A DNA stretch of 50,859 bases from CBDUMN01 sp965368335 (lineage in GTDB: Bacteria > Pseudomonadota > Alphaproteobacteria > Rhodospirillales > JAPHRK01). A model generated the notes under the pieces. That model had not been told where the DNA came from. It made no database searches and worked only from the letters and a program-made list of their open reading frames with translations. The stretch is taken from assembly GCA_965368335.1 (NCBI GenBank), contig CBDUMN010000015.1, forward strand, positions 1 to 50,859, given 5' to 3'. Positions 47,372 to 50,859 of this stretch are shown piece by piece; the first letter of the stretch is position 1; each line of letters begins with the position of its first letter. The position numbers and the translations under genes are program-made.

Positions 47372-49771
47372 TTACGCCCTCCTTTTCGGTTTCCAGCGTT
47401 TAAGCACCAAGGAATTGGTGACAACGCTAACGCTGCTCATAGCCATGGCCGCTCCGGCGATAACCGGGCTTAAAAATCCAAAAGCGGCCAGAGGCAACGC
47501 AATGACGTTGTAGAAGAATGCCCAAAACAGGTTTTGGCGGATTTTTCCATAAGTGGCGCGGGAAACCTCGATGGCATCCGCCACCAACGCCGGATCGCCC
47601 CGCATCAGGGTGATGCCTGCCGTATGCATGGCAACATCGGTGCCGGTTCCCATGGCCATCCCGACATCGGCAATGGCTAATGCTGGCGCATCGTTAATAC
47701 CGTCACCGACCATCGCCGTAACACGCCCCTCAACCGCCAGTTTTTCAATCTCCTGAGCTTTGTTCTCGGGCAACACCTCGGCAATCACCATATCGATCCC
47801 CAATGTCGTCGCTACGGCCTGGGCCGAACGTCGGTTATCCCCAGTCAACATAACCGGACGAATACCCATGGCCGACAAGCCTGAAACGGCGGCCTTCGCT
47901 TGCTCTTTGATGCCATCGCCCACGGCAATAATGCCAAGCAAACCACCGTCACGGGCCACCCACATAACCGTTTGCCCCTGGTTTTCCAGGCTCACAGCCC
48001 GGTCTTCCAACAGATCCGTTTCGACCCCTTGTTCTTCCATCAAACGACGGTTCCCAACGGCCATGAAACCGCCTTCCACATGGGCCGTCAGCCCCCTGCC
48101 CGCCTGACTTGAGAATTGAGTTACTTCAAGCAAATCACCATTAAAATGTTTGAGAATAGCGCTAGCCAAGGGATGCTCGCTGCCCTGCTGCGCCGATGCG
48201 GTCCATTTGAGCAGGCTATTCGTATCGCCATCAACCGCAACGATATCCTGCACAACTGGTCGACCTTCTGTCAGGGTGCCGGTCTTATCGAAAACCACCG
48301 TGTCGATGGATTGGGAGCGCTCCAAAGCTTCGGCCTCTTTGATCAGAATACCATTTGAGGCGGCAACGCCGGTACCCACCATGACCGCCGTAGGAGTCGC
48401 TAAGCCAAGCGCACAGGGACAAGCGATCACAAGAACCGAAACAGCCGTAATGATTGCCTCCGTAGGCGAAGCACCGGCTATCAACCAACCAACCAGCGTC
48501 ACCGCCGCGATGGCGATAACGATCGGCACAAAAACGGCTGCTATGCGGTCAACCAGCTTTTGAACGGGCGGTTTTGTCGCCTGAGCGCCCTGAACCAACG
48601 AAATAATTTTTGAGAGCGTCGAGTTTTTGCCAACCGTTGTGGCGCGTAGGCGGATCATCCCCTCACCATTGATCGACCCGCCCGTCACCACATCACCCGC
48701 ACCTTTAGAAACAGGCAAACTTTCACCGGTTATCAAGCTTTCATCGACCTGTGTTGCCCCTTCGACGATTTCGCCGTCAACCGGCAGTTTTTCACCCGGC
48801 TTGACGATTACCAGATCGCCCGAAACCACGGCTTCGGCAGGCAATGTCACTTCGCGCCCGTCTTTGACCACTCTAGCGTTTTGCGGGCGTAGCTTCATCA
48901 GGGCGCGGATCGCCTGGGTGGTGCCCCGTTTGGCCCGACTTTCCATCCACTTGCCGAGCAATACCAGAGTGATGACCGCCGCCGAAGCCTCGAAATAGAG
49001 ATGCTCTCCACCGCTTGCCGAGACAAGCATGATATAGAGGCTGAGACCGAATGCCGACAGGGTGCCCATCGCAACCAGCAGGTCCATATTTCCGGTCAAG
49101 CCTTTCAGCGCCCCCCAGGCCGAACGGTAAAACCGCGCACCGGCCCAAAACTGAACAGGAGCAGCAAGAACCAACTGCCAGACATGGGGAATCATCCAAT
49201 CGACGCCAGCCATCTGCCAGACCATTTGGCCAACCAACGGCAGCGTAAGAGCAGCCGACAAAATAAAAGTAATCTGATCTTTTCGGCTTTGACGGCTAAA
49301 AGCCGCCTCTTCACCCTCTTCTTGCGCATCATCAACAACCGGCTTGGCTTCAAAACCAGCTTTCTCGACAGCGGCAATGACGGAGGCAGCCGACACCCCG
49401 CCAATGGAGGAAATCGAAGCGCGTTCAGTTGCCAAGTTGACCGTGGCTTTTCCAACCCCTTCAAGTTTATTCAGCACCTTTTCCAACCGCGTCGAACAAG
49501 TTGCGCATGTCATGCCGCTAATGGCGTATTCCCGCGTTTCCTCCGGCACTGCAAAACCAGCCTTCGCAACGGCTTGGGCCAGATCGGCAACAGAAAGTTT
49601 AGCGGCATCATAGGTTACGTCGGCCTGTTCCATCGCCAGGTTGACGGATGCTTCGGAAACACCATCCAGCTTGCCTAATACTTTTTCAAGGCGTGTCGAG
49701 CAGGCAGCACAAGTCATCCCTTCAATGGGCAGGGAGGCATGTTTTCCGGAATTGGGTGTAACCATATTCAT
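47372..49771 (-). CDS. copA: Copper-exporting P-type ATPase
   Basis: P1B-type Cu(I) exporter of the inner membrane, 799 residues. Two N-terminal metal domains (C21/C24 in GMTCAAC and a second GMTCATC near residue 85), eight membrane helices with the transport-site CPC in VIACPCALG, the phosphorylated aspartate in DKTGT, the SEHPLA histidine, TGDN and GDGINDAP. All catalytic parts are intact. The ATG at 49771 is preferred (AGGGA 7 nt upstream); ATG 49795 and 49765 are alternatives. First gene of the copA-cueR-deacetylase operon. Confidence 0.97.
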   Translation of the reverse strand: MNMVTPNSGKHASLPIEGMTCAACSTRLEKVLGKLDGVSEASVNLAMEQADVTYDAAKLSVADLAQAVAKAGFAVPEETREYAISGMTCATCSTRLEKVLNKLEGVGKATVNLATERASISSIGGVSAASVIAAVEKAGFEAKPVVDDAQEEGEEAAFSRQSRKDQITFILSAALTLPLVGQMVWQMAGVDWMIPHVWQLVLAAPVQFWAGARFYRSAWGALKGLTGNMDLLVAMGTLSAFGLSLYIMLVSASGGEHLYFEASAAVITLVLLGKWMESRAKRGTTQAIRALMKLRPQNARVVKDGREVTLPAEAVVSGDLVIVKPGEKLPVDGEIVEGATQVDESLITGESLPVSKGAGDVVTGGSINGEGMIRLRATTVGKNSTLSKIISLVQGAQATKPPVQKLVDRIAAVFVPIVIAIAAVTLVGWLIAGASPTEAIITAVSVLVIACPCALGLATPTAVMVGTGVAASNGILIKEAEALERSQSIDTVVFDKTGTLTEGRPVVQDIVAVDGDTNSLLKWTASAQQGSEHPLASAILKHFNGDLLEVTQFSSQAGRGLTAHVEGGFMAVGNRRLMEEQGVETDLLEDRAVSLENQGQTVMWVARDGGLLGIIAVGDGIKEQAKAAVSGLSAMGIRPVMLTGDNRRSAQAVATTLGIDMVIAEVLPENKAQEIEKLAVEGRVTAMVGDGINDAPALAIADVGMAMGTGTDVAMHTAGITLMRGDPALVADAIEVSRATYGKIRQNLFWAFFYNVIALPLAAFGFLSPVIAGAAMAMSSVSVVTNSLVLKRWKPKRRA

Positions 49772-49812
49772 TTTGCAGTCCCTTGCTTTAAACATTCCAG
49801 CTTACAGGAATG

Positions 49813-49843
49813 TTTATAAGGTTTACAGCAACTGGAAGGTCAA
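49813..49843 (-). promoter_or_regulatory. CueR-type promoter/operator of copA
   Basis: On the - strand TTGACC (49838-49843) and TATAAA (49813-49818) are separated by exactly 19 bp. The spacer has a good left half ACCTTCCAG and a degenerate right half (CTGTAAACC against CTGGAAGGT), so the site is weaker than that at copZ. The start codon is about 40 nt further. Confidence 0.8.
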
Positions 49844-49942
49844 AGGAAAAATTTCAATATTTTTTATGCCCAAAAACACCTCAAACAGCCCGGCGGACTT
49901 GACCTTACGACTCCTCCCCTGCATTCTTCTGCCTCTTTTTTT

Positions 49943-49955
49943 GGGGACGGTCCCC
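49943..49955. repeat. Short palindrome upstream of trpG
   Basis: GGGGA-CGG-TCCCC, preceded by a run of T residues. It lies in the 190-base gap between copA and trpG, about 30 bases before trpG. It looks like a REP-type or terminator hairpin (on the - strand it is followed by seven A, on the + strand it is not followed by T). Confidence 0.35.
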
Positions 49956-49985
49956 ACTTATTATATTCCGGCCTTGTAGACCCGC

Positions 49986-50567
49986 ATGTTTCTTCTAATA
50001 GATAACTATGACAGCTTCACTTTCAATCTGGTGCATTTCCTGGGCGAACTGGGGGCCGAAGTGGAGGTCGTGCGCAACGATTCTCTAACCGCTGAAGAAG
50101 CCATTGGGCGCAAGCCTCAAGGCATCATCCTATCGCCCGGCCCTTGCGACCCCGACAAAGCGGGTATTTGCCTTGAACTGGTTGAAAAAGCCGCCGGGAA
50201 GTTGCCTATTTTCGGCGTTTGCCTTGGTCACCAAGTCATCGGCCAAGTTTTTGGCGGGAAAGTTCTGCGCGCTCCCGAACCAGTGCACGGCAAGGTCTGG
50301 AAGGTCAATCACCAGGGCAAAGGTATTTTTGCCGGTTTGCCAAGCCCCCTGGAAGCCACCCGTTATCACTCTCTGGTGGTCGACAAGCAAACCTTCCCCG
50401 ACTGCCTTGAAGTCACGGCGGAGACGGACGACGGATTGATCATGGGGTTGCAACACAAAGAGCTGCCCATTCACGGCGTTCAATTCCACCCTGAAAGTAT
50501 CGCCTCACAACATGGGCACGACATCTTAAAGAATTTTCTCGAACTCGCGGCAAAGGAAGCTCCTTAA
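49986..50567 (+). CDS. trpG: Anthranilate synthase component II (glutamine amidotransferase)
   Basis: Supplies ammonia to TrpE. 193 residues with IDNYDSFTFNLVHFLGELG, LSPGPCDPDKAG, the nucleophile in GVCLGHQ and the histidine in QFHPESIAS. No strong ribosome site is visible before the ATG at 49986. It is separated from trpE by the copper genes and lies at the head of a trpG-trpD pair, so it must have its own promoter in the gap to copA; none is obvious. Confidence 0.96.
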   Translation: MFLLIDNYDSFTFNLVHFLGELGAEVEVVRNDSLTAEEAIGRKPQGIILSPGPCDPDKAGICLELVEKAAGKLPIFGVCLGHQVIGQVFGGKVLRAPEPVHGKVWKVNHQGKGIFAGLPSPLEATRYHSLVVDKQTFPDCLEVTAETDDGLIMGLQHKELPIHGVQFHPESIASQHGHDILKNFLELAAKEAP

Positions 50568-50569
50568 CC

Positions 50570-50859
50570 ATGGCTGGTACGCTCCAAGATATGAAATCTC
50601 TTATCGGCCACGTTGCGGGCGGAAATGCTCTTTCGGAAAAAGAGGCCGAGCGAGCCTTCGACATCATCATGTCGGGCGACGCCTCCCCCGCTCAAATCGG
50701 CGGCTTTTTGATGGCGCTTCGGGTACGCGGCGAAACGGTTGAGGAGATCACCGGTGCAGCGCGGATCATGCGAGCCAAAGCATTGCATATCGACGCCCCC
50801 GCCGACGCTATCGACGTGGTCGGCACCGGCGGCGACGCCTCGGGAACCTACAATATTTC
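50570..50859 (+). CDS. trpD: Anthranilate phosphoribosyltransferase, N-terminal fragment
   Basis: Transfers the phosphoribosyl group to anthranilate. The frame starts at ATG 50570, 2 nt after trpG, and runs off the right edge after 96 codons. The visible part has the typical helical N-terminus with SEKEAERAFDIIMSGDASPAQ, then GGFLMALRVRGETVEEITGAARIM (in part) and the substrate-binding VGTGGDASGTYNI. Truncated only by the window edge. Confidence 0.93.
   Translation, partial: MAGTLQDMKSLIGHVAGGNALSEKEAERAFDIIMSGDASPAQIGGFLMALRVRGETVEEITGAARIMRAKALHIDAPADAIDVVGTGGDASGTYNI

Overview
The window is a stretch of chromosome from a mid-GC alphaproteobacterium, most likely a Rhodospirillales-type or related marine lineage; this placement is inferred from gene order and protein style, with no rRNA present. 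Supporting signs are the rpoZ-rsh-DUF2062-pdxJ-acpS-lepB-rnc-era string, pyruvate dehydrogenase E1-beta with its own lipoyl domain, an ftsB-eno-kdsA-pyrG-secG-tpiA block, ppiD next to trpE, and the small alphaproteobacterial families DUF4169 and DUF4170. Almost all of the window is core housekeeping DNA with few gaps. No rRNA, tRNA, IS element, prophage or CRISPR array was found.

Layout. 1-1.69 kb is an accessory patch: the end of an unrecognised helical protein, then a two-gene MNT/HEPN toxin-antitoxin-like module with a tandem-repeat operator, a hairpin over the second start codon and a pair of imperfect inverted repeats flanking it. 1.7-5.8 kb (- strand) holds bioB, parC and recO. 5.8-8.7 kb is a large chemoreceptor lying between recO and era. 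8.9-16.6 kb (- strand) is the era-rnc-lepB-acpS-pdxJ-DUF2062-rsh-rpoZ cluster plus folK. 16.7-18.9 kb (+) carries a NYN-domain protein, a family-5 uracil-DNA glycosylase, thrH and a tiny DUF4169 gene. 18.9-20.7 kb (-) has DUF4170, smpB and dapA. 20.8-24.4 kb (+) has a soluble lytic transglycosylase, a haloacid-dehalogenase-type hydrolase and an alpha/beta hydrolase.

24.5-26.3 kb (-) pairs a membrane-anchored M23 peptidase with an overlapping bactofilin gene. 26.5-27.6 kb (+) has a possible 26-codon ORF, pgpA and pncC/cinA; ratA-like, an exported FKBP-rhodanese fusion, and lipA follow. 30.0-35.2 kb (-) is a complete pyruvate dehydrogenase operon read pdhA-pdhB-pdhC-lpdA, followed downstream by lipA, which makes the cofactor that the complex uses. 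A 0.6 kb AT-rich gap separates it from ftsB, eno, a secreted unknown protein, kdsA, pyrG, secG and tpiA (all -).

42-50.9 kb: ppiD and trpE (+) are followed by a - strand copper cassette (copA, cueR, a divergent polysaccharide deacetylase, copZ) and then trpG-trpD (+), so the copper genes physically split trpE from trpGD. Both copA and copZ have promoters with the 19-bp spacer and dyad expected for CueR. The most interesting items are this copper insertion with its two CueR promoters, the MNT/HEPN module and its regulatory DNA, the FKBP-rhodanese fusion, the 92%-identical lipoyl-domain DNA shared by pdhB and pdhC, and the small ORF at 26.46 kb. I did not find a clearly new multi-gene system.
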